Assembly (NCBI GenBank): GCA_016285145.1
Contig: JAEEQE010000035.1
Coordinates: 1-32,483 of the forward strand
Source of the DNA: Bacteroidales bacterium
GTDB taxonomy: Bacteria > Bacteroidota > Bacteroidia > Bacteroidales > WCHB1-69
Length of the DNA stretch: 32,483 nt
Reading direction: 5' to 3'
Shown piece by piece: positions 14,494-24,374 of this stretch (positions within the stretch are counted from its first letter, which is position 1; each line of letters opens with the position of its first letter). The translations under genes were made by a program, and so were the position numbers. A model generated the notes under the pieces. It was not told where the DNA came from. It saw only the letters and a list, made by a program, of their open reading frames with translations, and made no database searches.

Positions 14494-17190
14494 TTGAAAC
14501 AGAAAAATAACCTTCTTCCTCTTACATTGATAGGCCTGCTGGCTACCTTGCTGGTCGGGCTGACGGCCTGTTCCACATCCAAAAACACGTTCCCCAACAG
14601 GGCCTACCATAATGTGACCAACAAGTACAATGTGCTTTGGAACGGCCAACAGGCCATGAAGAGCGCTGAAGCGGAACTCGCCAAGGTGGGCAAGGACAAC
14701 TACACGACGCGCCTGCCCATCTATAACTACCCCAGCAAGTCGGACCTCGGCTCGGCGCTGCCCTACCTGGACAGAACCATTGAGAAGGCCTCGAAGTCCA
14801 TCTACAAGCATTCGATGCTGATCCGTGGCAAGGAGTACGTGAAAACCATCGATGACGCCTACCTCATCATGGGCAAGGCCTACTTCTACAAGCAGGACTA
14901 CACACAGGCGCAACGCGTGTTCAACTACATCATGCACAATTACCCCAAGTCGAACACATACAACGAAGCCGCCGTCATGCAGGCCCGCACCGCCATGCGC
15001 CAAGGCTATTTTTCCAGTGCCGACGAGCAGTTAGAAAACCTGCACTATCTGGCCACCAACAAGAAAAACAAGAAGTTCAACGTGTGGTTCAACGCGGCAA
15101 AGGCCGAGTACCACCTCACCGCCCCCGACGGCGACAAGCAGGAGGCCATCGACTTTATCCAGAACGCCATCGATGCCAATCCGAAACGCGACTTCAAGAC
15201 CCGTCTGTACCTGATTCTGGGACAATTGAATGAGGAGATGGGACAACAGGCTGAAGCACAGAAAAATTTCATGAAGGTCATAAAAAAGTCGTCCGTCTAT
15301 GAGCAGATTTTCAGTGCCCAGATGCATCTGGCCTCCAACTACGACGGCAGTGAATCGTCCCGGAATGCCATCATGAAACAGTTCAAGAAGATGCTCGGCG
15401 AACACAAGAACGAGGATTTCAAGGACCAGATTTACTATGCCTGCTCGGAAATCGCCCGCATTGACGAGGACGACTCCCTGCGTATCAGCTACCTGAAGAA
15501 GTCGGTCTCTTCCTCCACGAACAACTACTATCAGAAGACATTCTCCAGCCTCACACTCGCCGACCTCTTCTTCAGTCAGGACGAGTACCGGATGGCTCAG
15601 GCGTACTATGACACGGCAGCCATGAGCATCCCCAAGAATTACCCCGATTATGACAACATCCTGAAACGGGCCAATGTGCTGAAAGACCTGGTGGACAAAC
15701 TGGATGAAATTGACTTGCAGGACAGTTTGCAGCGCATTGCCAAGCTGCCCGAAAGCAAACGCAAGGAGTGGGTGCGCAAGATGATCGCCGACTATACCGA
15801 GGCCGAGCGCAAAGCCGCCGCCGAGGAGGCCGAACGGATGTTGGCGTTGCAGAATGCCTCCTCCTATACAAACATCAACACCACCTCCTCCAACGGCAAA
15901 TGGTATTTCTACAACCAGTCGTTAGTGACTGCCGGTCAACAGGATTTCTATCGGCGTTGGGGCAACCGCAAATTGGAAGACAACTGGTTTGTCAGCAACA
16001 AGGTGCAGATGTCCTTCGAGGATATGGCCTTGATGAACGACCCGAACCTTGCCAAGGATACGGTGGAATACGACGAGGATGGCAACCCCATCAAGAAGCG
16101 CGAAACCGACCCCAAAAAGGAAGCGTATTATCTGCAGGATCTGCCACTCACCCCTGGGGCGATAGACACATCCAACGCCATCATCGCCCGCGACCTCTAT
16201 GAGGTGGGCTTCATCTATCAGGACCTCCTGAACGACATTCCGCGTACCTGCGCCTCGTTCGAATCCCTTCTGAAACGTTTCCCCGAATCGGAATATGCAC
16301 TGCCCTGTACTTTCCTGCTTTATTCCATCTATTTAAAGCAAAATGACCCGAAATATGAACATTACAAGCAGATACTGCTGACCAAATACCCGGATACCGA
16401 TTATGCCAAGCTGGTTCAGGATCCCGACTATTACAAGAAACTGGCCAATCAGGAGAAGATTGTTGAAGAGAAATATGCGGAGGTGTACGAAGAGTACCAG
16501 AACCGCCAATGGAGCAATGTGGTACGGAAATCGGATGAGGCCATACCCCAATGCCAGGACGAGGAGCTGAAGTCGAAGTTCGCCTACCTGCGTGCAGTGG
16601 CTGCCGGTCAGGTATATAACGAAGACACGCTCATCGTGGGGCTTAAGAACGTGATTAGCCGCTACAGCCAGTATGATGTGGCCGAGCTGGCCCGCATTTA
16701 TCTCTCCACCTTTGATGCCCAGAAGCTGGCCGCCACCCTCCCTGCCGTGACAGATTCCACCAAGACATCGGAATCGCCGGTTATAGAGAGCCAACGAAAC
16801 AGCACGGAAAATCCCTTTGTGGTCAAGGATGACGAGATGCATTATGTGGTGCTGCTGGTGAAAACCGCCAACCTGCCCGTACAGGATGTGAAACTCAATC
16901 TGACGAACTTCAACAAGACCAACTTCAGTCTGCAGCGGTTAAATCTGAGCAGTTTCTATATCAATAATACTCAGCAAATGGTCACGGTGGCCAAATTCAA
17001 CAACAAGACAGCCGCAATGGATTATTATCATATCCTGGTGAAAAACGACACTTTCGCCCCCGACATCGCCAACGGCAACATCGAAGTGTATGCCATGTCG
17101 GCCACCAATTACACGACATTCTACAACAACAAGGATGGGCGGGCGTTGTACAACGATTTTTTCAAGGATAATTATTTGAAACAAAAATAA
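14494..17190 (+). CDS. sprE: T9SS lipoprotein SprE/PorW
   Basis: An 898-residue TPR-rich lipoprotein, matching SprE (gliding) / PorW (T9SS) in length, layout and position. The signal ends in a lipobox (GLTAC, Cys26). The opening SKNTFPNRAYHNVTNKYNVLWNGQQAM is characteristic. TPR-like helical repeats occupy roughly residues 100-450 (DDAYLIMGKAYFYKQDYTQAQRVFNYI). A NGKWYFYNQSLV...WGNRKLEDNW segment lies in the middle, followed by more TPR-like repeats and a C-terminal beta/alpha part. PorW links T9SS ring and core subunits at the outer membrane in known systems. The start is a TTG (14494-14496); no ATG suits the signal peptide. The bactofilin, AtpZ-like and membrane-protein genes follow, an order conserved in Bacteroidota. 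Confidence 0.88.
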   Translation: MKQKNNLLPLTLIGLLATLLVGLTACSTSKNTFPNRAYHNVTNKYNVLWNGQQAMKSAEAELAKVGKDNYTTRLPIYNYPSKSDLGSALPYLDRTIEKASKSIYKHSMLIRGKEYVKTIDDAYLIMGKAYFYKQDYTQAQRVFNYIMHNYPKSNTYNEAAVMQARTAMRQGYFSSADEQLENLHYLATNKKNKKFNVWFNAAKAEYHLTAPDGDKQEAIDFIQNAIDANPKRDFKTRLYLILGQLNEEMGQQAEAQKNFMKVIKKSSVYEQIFSAQMHLASNYDGSESSRNAIMKQFKKMLGEHKNEDFKDQIYYACSEIARIDEDDSLRISYLKKSVSSSTNNYYQKTFSSLTLADLFFSQDEYRMAQAYYDTAAMSIPKNYPDYDNILKRANVLKDLVDKLDEIDLQDSLQRIAKLPESKRKEWVRKMIADYTEAERKAAAEEAERMLALQNASSYTNINTTSSNGKWYFYNQSLVTAGQQDFYRRWGNRKLEDNWFVSNKVQMSFEDMALMNDPNLAKDTVEYDEDGNPIKKRETDPKKEAYYLQDLPLTPGAIDTSNAIIARDLYEVGFIYQDLLNDIPRTCASFESLLKRFPESEYALPCTFLLYSIYLKQNDPKYEHYKQILLTKYPDTDYAKLVQDPDYYKKLANQEKIVEEKYAEVYEEYQNRQWSNVVRKSDEAIPQCQDEELKSKFAYLRAVAAGQVYNEDTLIVGLKNVISRYSQYDVAELARIYLSTFDAQKLAATLPAVTDSTKTSESPVIESQRNSTENPFVVKDDEMHYVVLLVKTANLPVQDVKLNLTNFNKTNFSLQRLNLSSFYINNTQQMVTVAKFNNKTAAMDYYHILVKNDTFAPDIANGNIEVYAMSATNYTTFYNNKDGRALYNDFFKDNYLKQK

Positions 17191-17229
17191 AACAGAAATC
17201 ATAATTGTTACGAACAGAAAAAAGATAGT

Positions 17230-17610
17230 ATGAAAGACAACGAAATCAGAGATTTAGGTGCAATCAACATGATTGCGCAAGGAACGCAGGTAGAGGGCAG
17301 CGTCGTCACCAACAGCGACTGCCGCATTGACGGACATGTGAAGGGTAATGTAACATCCAAATCCAAAATCATCATCGGACGCAATGGCCTGGTGGAGGGC
17401 AACATCACTTGCAACAGCGTTGAGATTGAGGGTACGGTGAAGGCCGAGACCCTGAATGTGAGCGACCTCATGACACTGAAGTCGTCCGCCAAGCTGCTGG
17501 GTAACATTGTGGTGGGCAAAATCGCCATCGAGCCGGGCGCCGAATTCTCCGGCAACTGCAAGATGCAGACTTCGAAGACTCCCGTCGCGCCACAGCCTGA
17601 AAGGAAATAG
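17230..17610 (+). CDS. Bactofilin
   Basis: A 126-residue polymer-forming cytoskeletal protein. The core, about residues 15-112, is a right-handed beta-helix made of repeating short strands (VEGSVVTNSDCRIDGHVKGN, IIIGRNGLVEGNITCNSVEIEG, LLGNIVVGKIAIEPGAEFSG) with short flexible ends, as in bactofilins. These assemble into membrane-associated filaments without nucleotide. It follows sprE by 39 bases and precedes the AtpZ-like gene by 5, so it is probably in one operon. Confidence 0.93.
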   Translation: MKDNEIRDLGAINMIAQGTQVEGSVVTNSDCRIDGHVKGNVTSKSKIIIGRNGLVEGNITCNSVEIEGTVKAETLNVSDLMTLKSSAKLLGNIVVGKIAIEPGAEFSGNCKMQTSKTPVAPQPERK

Positions 17611-17615
17611 CGCCG

Positions 17616-17867
17616 ATGCCGCAACCGCCCATCAAGAAGGATTCCCCCTTGGCAAAATATGCCTATTACTCCAATCTCGCCATCGAAATGGGCGTGATTG
17701 TGCTGATAGGTGTCTTCGGTGGTGTGAAGTTGGACAAGATGCTGGGAACGCTGCCGTTGCTTACCCTGATTGGTTCCTTAGGCTCGGTTGCGATTGCTAT
17801 CTATCTTATGATTAAAGGTGTAACTCCCGCTAAAAAGAGTAAACATGAGCCAGAAGATACCCATTAA
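17616..17867 (+). CDS. AtpZ/AtpI-like F0F1 ATP synthase accessory protein
   Basis: An 83-residue membrane protein with two hydrophobic helices (about residues 20-38 and 46-66) and the family pattern AIEMGVIVLIGVFGGVKLDKML. AtpZ/AtpI proteins help assemble the F0 ring or carry divalent cations, and are normally encoded just upstream of atpB. Here atpB is not adjacent. The 3' end overlaps the next gene by 23 bases, indicating translational coupling. Confidence 0.82.
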   Translation: MPQPPIKKDSPLAKYAYYSNLAIEMGVIVLIGVFGGVKLDKMLGTLPLLTLIGSLGSVAIAIYLMIKGVTPAKKSKHEPEDTH

Positions 17868-18255
17868 AAAATTCTCGTTCCGCATCTTGGTGTTCTCGGT
17901 GGTGGTTGCCGCCCTGACGATTCTGTTCCAATGGCTATGCCCCATGTACGCGTCACCAGCGCTGCCATTCATCGTGCTTTTCTTCCTGATCATCACCCTG
18001 TTCTCCCTCTATATCGTGTTACGCGACACCACCGGGAAAGAGGGAAAGCGTTTCGTATCCAACTATATGCTTTCCCGCGTGGTGAAACTCCTCTCCTGCC
18101 TCCTGTTTTTAGTGTTGTATATGGTTTTGAACAAGAAGGATGCCTGGCGTTTTGCCATTGCATTCCTGATTATCTATTTCCTATATGCCATCGTGGAGGT
18201 GATCGTGCTGAAAAAAGAGAATGAGGAGATTGGGAAAAAAGAAGAAACAAAATGA
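17845..18255 (+). CDS. Four-helix membrane protein of the atp-upstream cluster
   Basis: A 136-residue protein with four predicted membrane helices (about residues 12-32, 38-60, 80-97 and 102-122) and a lysine/glutamate-rich tail. In Bacteroidota a protein of this type lies between the AtpZ-like gene and atpB and is often called an ATP synthase subunit I-like or hypothetical protein. Overlap with the AtpZ-like gene supports a joint role. The next gene here is a flavodiiron protein, not atpB, so its link to ATP synthase is by synteny known from other genomes only. Confidence 0.7.
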   Translation: MSQKIPIKKFSFRILVFSVVVAALTILFQWLCPMYASPALPFIVLFFLIITLFSLYIVLRDTTGKEGKRFVSNYMLSRVVKLLSCLLFLVLYMVLNKKDAWRFAIAFLIIYFLYAIVEVIVLKKENEEIGKKEETK

Positions 18256-18290
18256 CGTTTTTTTTACAATAACAAATACTATAGTAAAAC

Positions 18291-19496
18291 ATGAATACAT
18301 CTCGTGAAATAAGACCGAATCTCTGGTATATCGGAGCCTCCGACCGACGGCTGGCCCTTTTTGAAAATGTCATGCCCGTGCCCCGGGGCGTTTCCTACAA
18401 CTCATATCTCTACACAGGCCGGCAGACCGCACTATTGGATACCGCCGACAGCTCCGTCGGTGCGCAATTCCTTGAGAATCTGGACACCACCCTGAATGGT
18501 CAGAGTCTCGACTACATGATAATCCATCACGTGGAGCCCGACCACCTGGCCATGATGAAGGAGGTTTTGCTACGTCATCCGAATGTTAAAATCGTGTGCA
18601 GCCAGCAAGCGGCGAAATTTATCGGACAGTTCTTCGACATGGACCTGTCAGGCCAGCTGCAAATCGTAAAAGAGGGCGACACCCTCCAAGTGAACGACCA
18701 CACACTCCAGTTCGTGTCGGCTGCAATGGTGCATTGGCCGGAAGTGCTGGTTTCGTATGATACCACAGCCAAGATTCTGTTCTCCGCCGACGCCTTCGGC
18801 ACATTCGGTGCTTTGAGCGGGAACCTGTACGCCGATGAGGTTGACTTTGACCGTGATTGGATAGACGATGCCCGCCGCTATTACACGAATATAGTGGGGA
18901 AATATGGCATTCAGGTTCAGAATCTTTTGAAAAAAGCCTCTGCATTGGATATCCAGATGATATGTCCGCTTCACGGTCCCATCTGGCGCGAGAATTTGTC
19001 GTATTTTATTCAAAAACATGACCAATGGAGTCGCTATGAGCCCGAACAGAAGGGAGTTGTGATTGTTTATGGCTCCCCGTATGGTCATACGGAAAATGCG
19101 GCTACGCTTTTAGCCAACTATTTAGCCATAAAGGGTGTACATAATATCCGGATGTATGATGTCTCCGTGACGCACGTTTCGGATCTGGTGGCGGAGGCGT
19201 TCCGCTGCAGCCATATTGTGCTGGCCGCTCCCACGTACAACAACGGCCTTTTCCCTCCGATGGAGACCTTCCTGCTTGATTTGCAAGCCCATGCCCTGCA
19301 GGGCAGGACATTCGCCTTGGTGGAGAATGGCACGTGGGCCCCGCAGGCGGGTAATGTGATCCGCAAAATCCTGGGCGAAATGAAGTCCACCACCCTTTTG
19401 GAGCCTGTTGTAACGCTGAAATCGGCTCTGAAGGACAATCAGGTGGTGCAATTGCAGGTGCTGGCGGACACGATTTCCCAATCAATATGGGAATAG
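18291..19496 (+). CDS. Flavodiiron protein (FprA-type O2/NO reductase)
   Basis: A 401-residue protein of the A-type flavodiiron family, reducing O2 to water (or NO to N2O) in anaerobes. Residues 1 to about 250 form the metallo-beta-lactamase-like diiron domain with ligands His80-x-Glu82-x-Asp84-His85, His148, Asp167 and His228 all present. Residues about 254-400 form the flavodoxin domain (VVIVYGSPYGHTENAA as the FMN phosphate loop; LAAPTYNNGLFPPME; ENGTWAP). It has no rubredoxin domain of its own; the rubredoxin-bearing fusion encoded at 10845-12020 or a separate rubredoxin may feed it. It precedes the NfnAB fusion by 63 bases on the same strand, pointing to a joint redox function. Confidence 0.94.
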   Translation: MNTSREIRPNLWYIGASDRRLALFENVMPVPRGVSYNSYLYTGRQTALLDTADSSVGAQFLENLDTTLNGQSLDYMIIHHVEPDHLAMMKEVLLRHPNVKIVCSQQAAKFIGQFFDMDLSGQLQIVKEGDTLQVNDHTLQFVSAAMVHWPEVLVSYDTTAKILFSADAFGTFGALSGNLYADEVDFDRDWIDDARRYYTNIVGKYGIQVQNLLKKASALDIQMICPLHGPIWRENLSYFIQKHDQWSRYEPEQKGVVIVYGSPYGHTENAATLLANYLAIKGVHNIRMYDVSVTHVSDLVAEAFRCSHIVLAAPTYNNGLFPPMETFLLDLQAHALQGRTFALVENGTWAPQAGNVIRKILGEMKSTTLLEPVVTLKSALKDNQVVQLQVLADTISQSIWE

Positions 19497-19559
19497 CATA
19501 TAATCCCATGCTTTGCATGGCTGTTCATGAATGGATGTTAACTAATCAAAGATAGATCT

Positions 19560-21821
19560 ATGTATAAAATCATTAAGAAGGAAGAACTCGGACAAGACAC
19601 CTTTCTGCTGGAAGTGGAAGCCCCCAAGATTGCACAGGCGGCGCTTCCGGGCCAGTTTGTCATTGTGAAGGCGGATGAGAAAGCCGAACGCATCCCGCTG
19701 ACTATCAGCGACACGGATCTTTTTGACGGCACCATCACGCTTGTGGTGAAAACCATCGGCTATTCTACCCGCAAGATGCTGAATTTTCAGGTGGGCGAGT
19801 CTTACCATGACATTGTAGGGCCTCTGGGCCGTCCTTCCGCTTTTATTCACAGACCTATCGGCGAACTACGCCGCACGCGCTACTGTTTCATCGCCGGCGG
19901 CGTGGGCATCGCACCTATCTACCCATTAGTGAAATGGATGTATGCCCACGGCCTCGACTGTGACGTGATAATCGGAGCCCGAACCAAATCGCTGCTTTTC
20001 TATATCGAGAAGCTGCGTCCCGTCTCCGACAACCTCTATATAGCCACCGATGACGGCTCCATGGGCGAAAAGGGCACGGTAACGGATGTCTTGTCGCGCT
20101 TGGTGGAAAAAGAAGGCCGTCGTTACGATGAAATCACGGCCATCGGCCCAATGATCATGATGAAATTCGTGGCAAAGAAGGCCGCACAACTCAATATTCC
20201 CTGCATTGTGAGCCTGAATGCCCTGATGGTGGACGGCACGGGCATGTGCGGTGCCTGCCGCGTGACAGTGGGCGGCCAAACCCGCTTCACCTGCGTGGAC
20301 GGGCCTGAATTTAACGCTTCCCTGATCGATTTCGACGAATGTATGCGCCGTCAGGCCATGTACGACCATATTGATGGCAGAAAGGAGTCTGAGCACCACT
20401 GCGAGTGCATGGATGCCGCCGTGGAGCAAGCCCCACTCTCCATCCCGCCGGCACGTCGCGTGCCTGTACGCGAGCAGCCCGCAGAAATACGCCGGCACAA
20501 TTTCGACGAGGTTTGCTTGGGCTATAACGAGGAGGAAGCCATGGCTGAAGCCCGTCGCTGTCTGAATTGCAAAAAGCCCCAGTGCGTGTCAGGATGCCCC
20601 GTGCAAATCAACATACCGGCGTTCATCCAGCAAGTGGCCGAAGGCCATTTCGCCGAGGCGGCCCGCATCATCAACGAGGACTCCGCCTTGCCCGCCGTGT
20701 GCGGACGCGTGTGCCCGCAAGAAACACAATGCGAAGGCAAATGCGTGCTGGGACGCAAAGGTGAACCGATCGCCATCGGGAAACTGGAACGTTTTGTCGG
20801 CGACTGGTCTCGACAGAACAATTTCACCTTGTCGAAAAACTCGGAAGAAAACGGATACAAAGTGGCCGTCATCGGTAGCGGCCCGTCAGGCCTAACCTGT
20901 GCCAAGGAACTGCGCATCAAGGGCTACAACGTGACCATCTTCGAAGCGTTGCACGAATTTGGCGGCGTGCTGGTATATGGCATACCCTCGTTCCGTCTGC
21001 CCAAAGACACCGTGGTGCGCCATGAGGTGGAGAACATCAAGAAATTAGGCGTGCGATTCGAAAGCAACGTGGTGATTGGACGCACGGTATCCGTGGATGA
21101 TCTGTTAAACAAATGGGGCTTCGACGCCGTATATCTCGGAACGGGTGCCGGATTTCCCAATTTCATGAATATTGAAGGCGAAAACCTGTGTGGCGTAGTC
21201 TCGGCCAATGAGTTCCTGACGCGCAACAATCTGCTGTTCGCCTATAAAAAGGAGCATGAAACGCCCAATTTCGTCGGCAAGCGTGTGGCAGTGGTCGGCG
21301 GAGGCAATGTGGCGATGGACGCCGCCCGTACAGCCATACGTCTGGGCGCGGACGTGTATGTGGTGTATCGCCGTTCGGAGGCCGAGCTGCCCGCCCGTGC
21401 CGAAGAGGTGCATCACGCCAAAGAAGAGGGCGTCGTCTTCCATCTGCTGTGCAACCCGGTGAAAATCCTTGGCAATGAACAGGGATGGGTCAATGGGATG
21501 GTGTGCGCACGCATGGAACTTGGCGAACCGGATGCGTCAGGCCGTCGCCGCCCGGTGCCTATTCCGGATTCGGAGTTCACCCTTGATGTGGATATGGTTA
21601 TTATTGCGGTGGGAACCTCTCCCAATCCGTTGATAGCCTCCACCACGGATGGATTGGACATCAACCGGCACGGCTGTGTCACCGCCGATGACGACGGACG
21701 CACTTCACGGAAGGGCATCTTCGCCGGTGGCGACATTGTCACGGGGGCGGCCACAGTCATTCTGGCCATGGGCGCGGGCAAACGGGCCGCCCAGTCCATC
21801 GATGAATTCCTGAAATCATAA
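19560..21821 (+). CDS. Fused NfnAB-type electron-bifurcating transhydrogenase
   Basis: A 753-residue fusion. Residues 1 to about 280 are the NfnA part: ferredoxin-NADP reductase-like FAD/NAD domains (LPGQFVIV; GGVGIAPIYPLV) ending in a [2Fe-2S] site, DGTGMCGACRV with Cys230, Cys233, Cys245 and probably Asp225, as NfnA uses three Cys and one Asp. Residues about 310-753 are the NfnB/GltD part: two [4Fe-4S] cysteine groups (Cys334/337/342/346; Cys381/385/391/395), FAD motif VIGSGPSGL (437-445), a second nucleotide site VAVVGGGNVAMDAART, and the FAD closing motif GIFAGGDIVTGAATV. NfnAB interconverts NADH, NADPH and reduced ferredoxin. Databases often label this fusion as dihydroorotate dehydrogenase-glutamate synthase; the cofactor set fits Nfn better. 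Confidence 0.88.
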   Translation: MYKIIKKEELGQDTFLLEVEAPKIAQAALPGQFVIVKADEKAERIPLTISDTDLFDGTITLVVKTIGYSTRKMLNFQVGESYHDIVGPLGRPSAFIHRPIGELRRTRYCFIAGGVGIAPIYPLVKWMYAHGLDCDVIIGARTKSLLFYIEKLRPVSDNLYIATDDGSMGEKGTVTDVLSRLVEKEGRRYDEITAIGPMIMMKFVAKKAAQLNIPCIVSLNALMVDGTGMCGACRVTVGGQTRFTCVDGPEFNASLIDFDECMRRQAMYDHIDGRKESEHHCECMDAAVEQAPLSIPPARRVPVREQPAEIRRHNFDEVCLGYNEEEAMAEARRCLNCKKPQCVSGCPVQINIPAFIQQVAEGHFAEAARIINEDSALPAVCGRVCPQETQCEGKCVLGRKGEPIAIGKLERFVGDWSRQNNFTLSKNSEENGYKVAVIGSGPSGLTCAKELRIKGYNVTIFEALHEFGGVLVYGIPSFRLPKDTVVRHEVENIKKLGVRFESNVVIGRTVSVDDLLNKWGFDAVYLGTGAGFPNFMNIEGENLCGVVSANEFLTRNNLLFAYKKEHETPNFVGKRVAVVGGGNVAMDAARTAIRLGADVYVVYRRSEAELPARAEEVHHAKEEGVVFHLLCNPVKILGNEQGWVNGMVCARMELGEPDASGRRRPVPIPDSEFTLDVDMVIIAVGTSPNPLIASTTDGLDINRHGCVTADDDGRTSRKGIFAGGDIVTGAATVILAMGAGKRAAQSIDEFLKS

Positions 21822-21851
21822 GACGTTTACACCATTATTATTGAACACATA

Positions 21852-21882
21852 AAAAAAGCAGGGCTCAACACCCTGCTTTTTT
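21852..21882. terminator. Bidirectional intrinsic terminator
   Basis: AAAAAAGCAGGG (21852-21863) pairs perfectly with CCCTGCTTTTTT (21871-21882) over a 7-base loop. It lies between the convergent NfnAB and pnp genes and can act for both. Confidence 0.9.
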
Positions 21883-21901
21883 GCGTATATTCGGATTTTC
21901 A

Positions 21902-24265
21902 TTAGTCAAGCTCGGGGAAATCCGGAAGTTCAGGAGCGTCGTTTCTTTTCGGCTCGTTGTTTTCCGGACGGGCGTGCTGGCCATGGTCATTGTTGCGCGG
22001 GCCGCGCTCGTTGCGATGCGGGTTCGGGCGTGCGGGACGCTCGCTTCTCTCACCGCCACGACGAGGCTCGTTGCCACGCGGGGCACGGTCGCCACGACCG
22101 CCACGATTGCCACCTCTCGGCTTGGATTCAGGATCCGTATAACCTTCCGGCTTCGGAAGGAGAACCTTGTGCGAAAGTCTGAACTTGCCAGTCTTCTCAT
22201 CAATCTCAATGAGTTTGACTTTGATCTTGTCACCCACCTTCAGCACATCCTCCACATTGTCAATGCGGCGGTAGGCAATCTCCGTCACATGCAACAGACC
22301 GTCGGTGCCGGGCAGGAACTCGACGAAAGCGCCAAAGGCGGTGATGGTCTTGACCGTTCCTTCGTAAATCTCACCCACCTCCGGTTTCGTGGTGATGAGT
22401 TTGATACGCTCCATGGCGGCGTTGATGTTGTCCAGATTCGGGGCTGCAATGTCGATGATACCAAACTCACCCACCTCCTCGATGTTGATGACGGTGTTGG
22501 TCTCACGCTGCATCTCTTGGATGATCTTGCCTCCCGGTCCGATGACGGCGCCGATGAACTCGCGCGGGATTTGCATTTGGATGATGCGCGGGACGAACGG
22601 TTTGTAGTCTTCACGCGGAGCCGGCATGGCCTCTTTAATCTTTCCAAGGATGAACATACGTCCGCGGTGGGCCTGTGCGAGGGCCTCAGCCATCACTTCA
22701 GCGGAAAGACCGTGAATCTTGATGTCCATCTGGCAGGCGGTGATACCGTCTTCCGTACCGCAGACCTTGAAGTCCATGTCGCCAAGATGGTCCTCATCAC
22801 CCAAGATGTCGGACAAGATGGCGTACTTGTCGGATTTCTCATCGGTAATCAAGCCCATGGCGATACCGGACACCGGCTTTTTGAGTTTCACACCGCAGTC
22901 AAGCAGAGCGAGGGTGCTGGCACAGACGGTGGCCATGGAAGAACTGCCGTTGGATTCCAGAATGTCGGACACGATGCGGACCGTATAGGGGAATGTAGGA
23001 TCGTCGAAGGGAATCATGGGAGCGACGGCACGCTTGGCTAGGTTGCCGTGACCGATCTCACGACGACCCGTGCTGCCGATGCGTTTCACTTCACCCACGC
23101 TGTAGGGCGGGAAGTTGTAGTGCAACATGAAACGGCTGGAACCTTCAATCACAGCACCGTCAATGGTCTGCTCATCCAACTTGGTACCGAGGGTACAGCT
23201 GGCCAGAGCCTGCGTTTCACCACGGGTGAAGATGGCGGAACCATGAGCAGCAGGCAGATAGTCGGTCTCGATCCAGATGGGACGGATGGTCTCCAGGTCA
23301 CGACCGTCCAGACGGATGCGCTCGTCCAGAATCATGTTACGCATGGCGTGATATTGCACATCGCTGTAATAGCGTTTTACCATCACCTCTTTCTCGGCAC
23401 GCTCCTCTTCCGGGATCGTCTCCATGAAATCGGCTAAAATCTGGTCGAAAGCCTCGTTGCGGGCCTGCTTGCCCATGAAGGATTTGGCTACGGCATACAC
23501 TTTGTCGTAGGTCTCCTTCTGGATGCGTTCGCGGATTTCCTCGTCGTTGGTCTCGTGGCAGTATTCGCGTTTCGGGTTGGCGGTGGGCACCTTGGCGGCC
23601 AGATCCAACTGGGCCTGGCACTGCACCTTGATGTTGTCCTTGGCGAAATTGAGGGCGGCGACCATGTCATCCTCGGAAATCTCCTTCATCTCGCCTTCCA
23701 CCATCATGATGTTGTCCATGGAGGCGGCCACGATCATGTCAATGTCGGAATTCTCCATCTGCTCCACGGTCGGGTTGACGACGAACTCGCCGTTCACACG
23801 GCCCACGCGGACTTCAGAAATGGGGCATTCGAAGGGAATGTTGGAAACGGCGATGGCCGAAGAGGCTGCTAAACAGGCCAGACAGTCGGGCAGTTGGTTT
23901 TTGTCGCCGGAAATCAGCGTCACGATGACTTGTGTCTCGGCGTGGAAGTCCTTGGGGAACAGCGGACGGATGGCGCGGTCCACGAGGCGTGCAATGAGGA
24001 TTTCGTACTCGGAGGGACGTGCCTCACGACGGAAGAAACCGCCGGGGATGCGACCCAAAGCACCGTATTTCTCCTGATATTCCACCTGCAACGGCATGAA
24101 GTCAGTGCCCTCAACGGCCTCTTTCTTGCAGCACACGGTGGCCAAAATCATGGTGTTGCCCATTCTCACAACGGCAGAACCGTCGGCCTGCTTGGCCAAC
24201 TTGCCCGTTTCGATGGTCACTTCACGACCATCGGGTAATGTAAAGCTTGTATTTATTCCTAACAT
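21902..24265 (-). CDS. pnp: Polynucleotide phosphorylase
   Basis: A 787-residue 3'-5' phosphorolytic exoribonuclease of the RNA degradosome. Order: first RNase PH domain (from residue 1), helical linker, second RNase PH domain with [18 protein letters not shown] and [34 protein letters not shown] domain ([18 protein letters not shown]), and S1 domain ([20 protein letters not shown]). An added tail of about 80 residues (708-787) is rich in Arg, Gly, Asn and Pro with RGG-like steps, ending in an acidic [10 protein letters not shown]. The tail is longer than the short C-termini of many PNPases and looks disordered and RNA-binding. The gene follows rpsO on the same strand with a terminator-like hairpin between, the same order as in many bacteria. 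Confidence 0.97.
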   Translation of the reverse strand: MLGINTSFTLPDGREVTIETGKLAKQADGSAVVRMGNTMILATVCCKKEAVEGTDFMPLQVEYQEKYGALGRIPGGFFRREARPSEYEILIARLVDRAIRPLFPKDFHAETQVIVTLISGDKNQLPDCLACLAASSAIAVSNIPFECPISEVRVGRVNGEFVVNPTVEQMENSDIDMIVAASMDNIMMVEGEMKEISEDDMVAALNFAKDNIKVQCQAQLDLAAKVPTANPKREYCHETNDEEIRERIQKETYDKVYAVAKSFMGKQARNEAFDQILADFMETIPEEERAEKEVMVKRYYSDVQYHAMRNMILDERIRLDGRDLETIRPIWIETDYLPAAHGSAIFTRGETQALASCTLGTKLDEQTIDGAVIEGSSRFMLHYNFPPYSVGEVKRIGSTGRREIGHGNLAKRAVAPMIPFDDPTFPYTVRIVSDILESNGSSSMATVCASTLALLDCGVKLKKPVSGIAMGLITDEKSDKYAILSDILGDEDHLGDMDFKVCGTEDGITACQMDIKIHGLSAEVMAEALAQAHRGRMFILGKIKEAMPAPREDYKPFVPRIIQMQIPREFIGAVIGPGGKIIQEMQRETNTVINIEEVGEFGIIDIAAPNLDNINAAMERIKLITTKPEVGEIYEGTVKTITAFGAFVEFLPGTDGLLHVTEIAYRRIDNVEDVLKVGDKIKVKLIEIDEKTGKFRLSHKVLLPKPEGYTDPESKPRGGNRGGRGDRAPRGNEPRRGGERSERPARPNPHRNERGPRNNDHGQHARPENNEPKRNDAPELPDFPELD

Positions 24266-24322
24266 AGTGGTTTCAAATTAAATAATAAACAAATCAGCAC
24301 ATCTTCAACATGTGCCATAATT

Positions 24323-24357
24323 AAAAAAAAGGCAATTGTAAGAAATTGCCCTTTTTT
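24323..24357. terminator. Hairpin between rpsO and pnp
   Basis: GGCAATT (24331-24337) pairs with AATTGCC (24344-24350), flanked by eight A on one side and six T on the other. It can end rpsO transcripts leftward, leaving pnp to readthrough or its own promoter. It may also be a processing site. Confidence 0.75.
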
Positions 24358-24374
24358 AAAACATTTTCCCAAAA

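Noticed and set aside
19560-21821. Glutamate synthase or dihydroorotate dehydrogenase function for the fusion
   Set aside because: There is no glutamine amidotransferase or dihydroorotate-binding domain; the cluster set (three Cys plus Asp [2Fe-2S], two [4Fe-4S] groups, two flavin sites) fits NfnAB.
21881-23041. A 386-codon frame antisense to pnp
   Set aside because: No recognisable features, and pnp is complete on the other strand.
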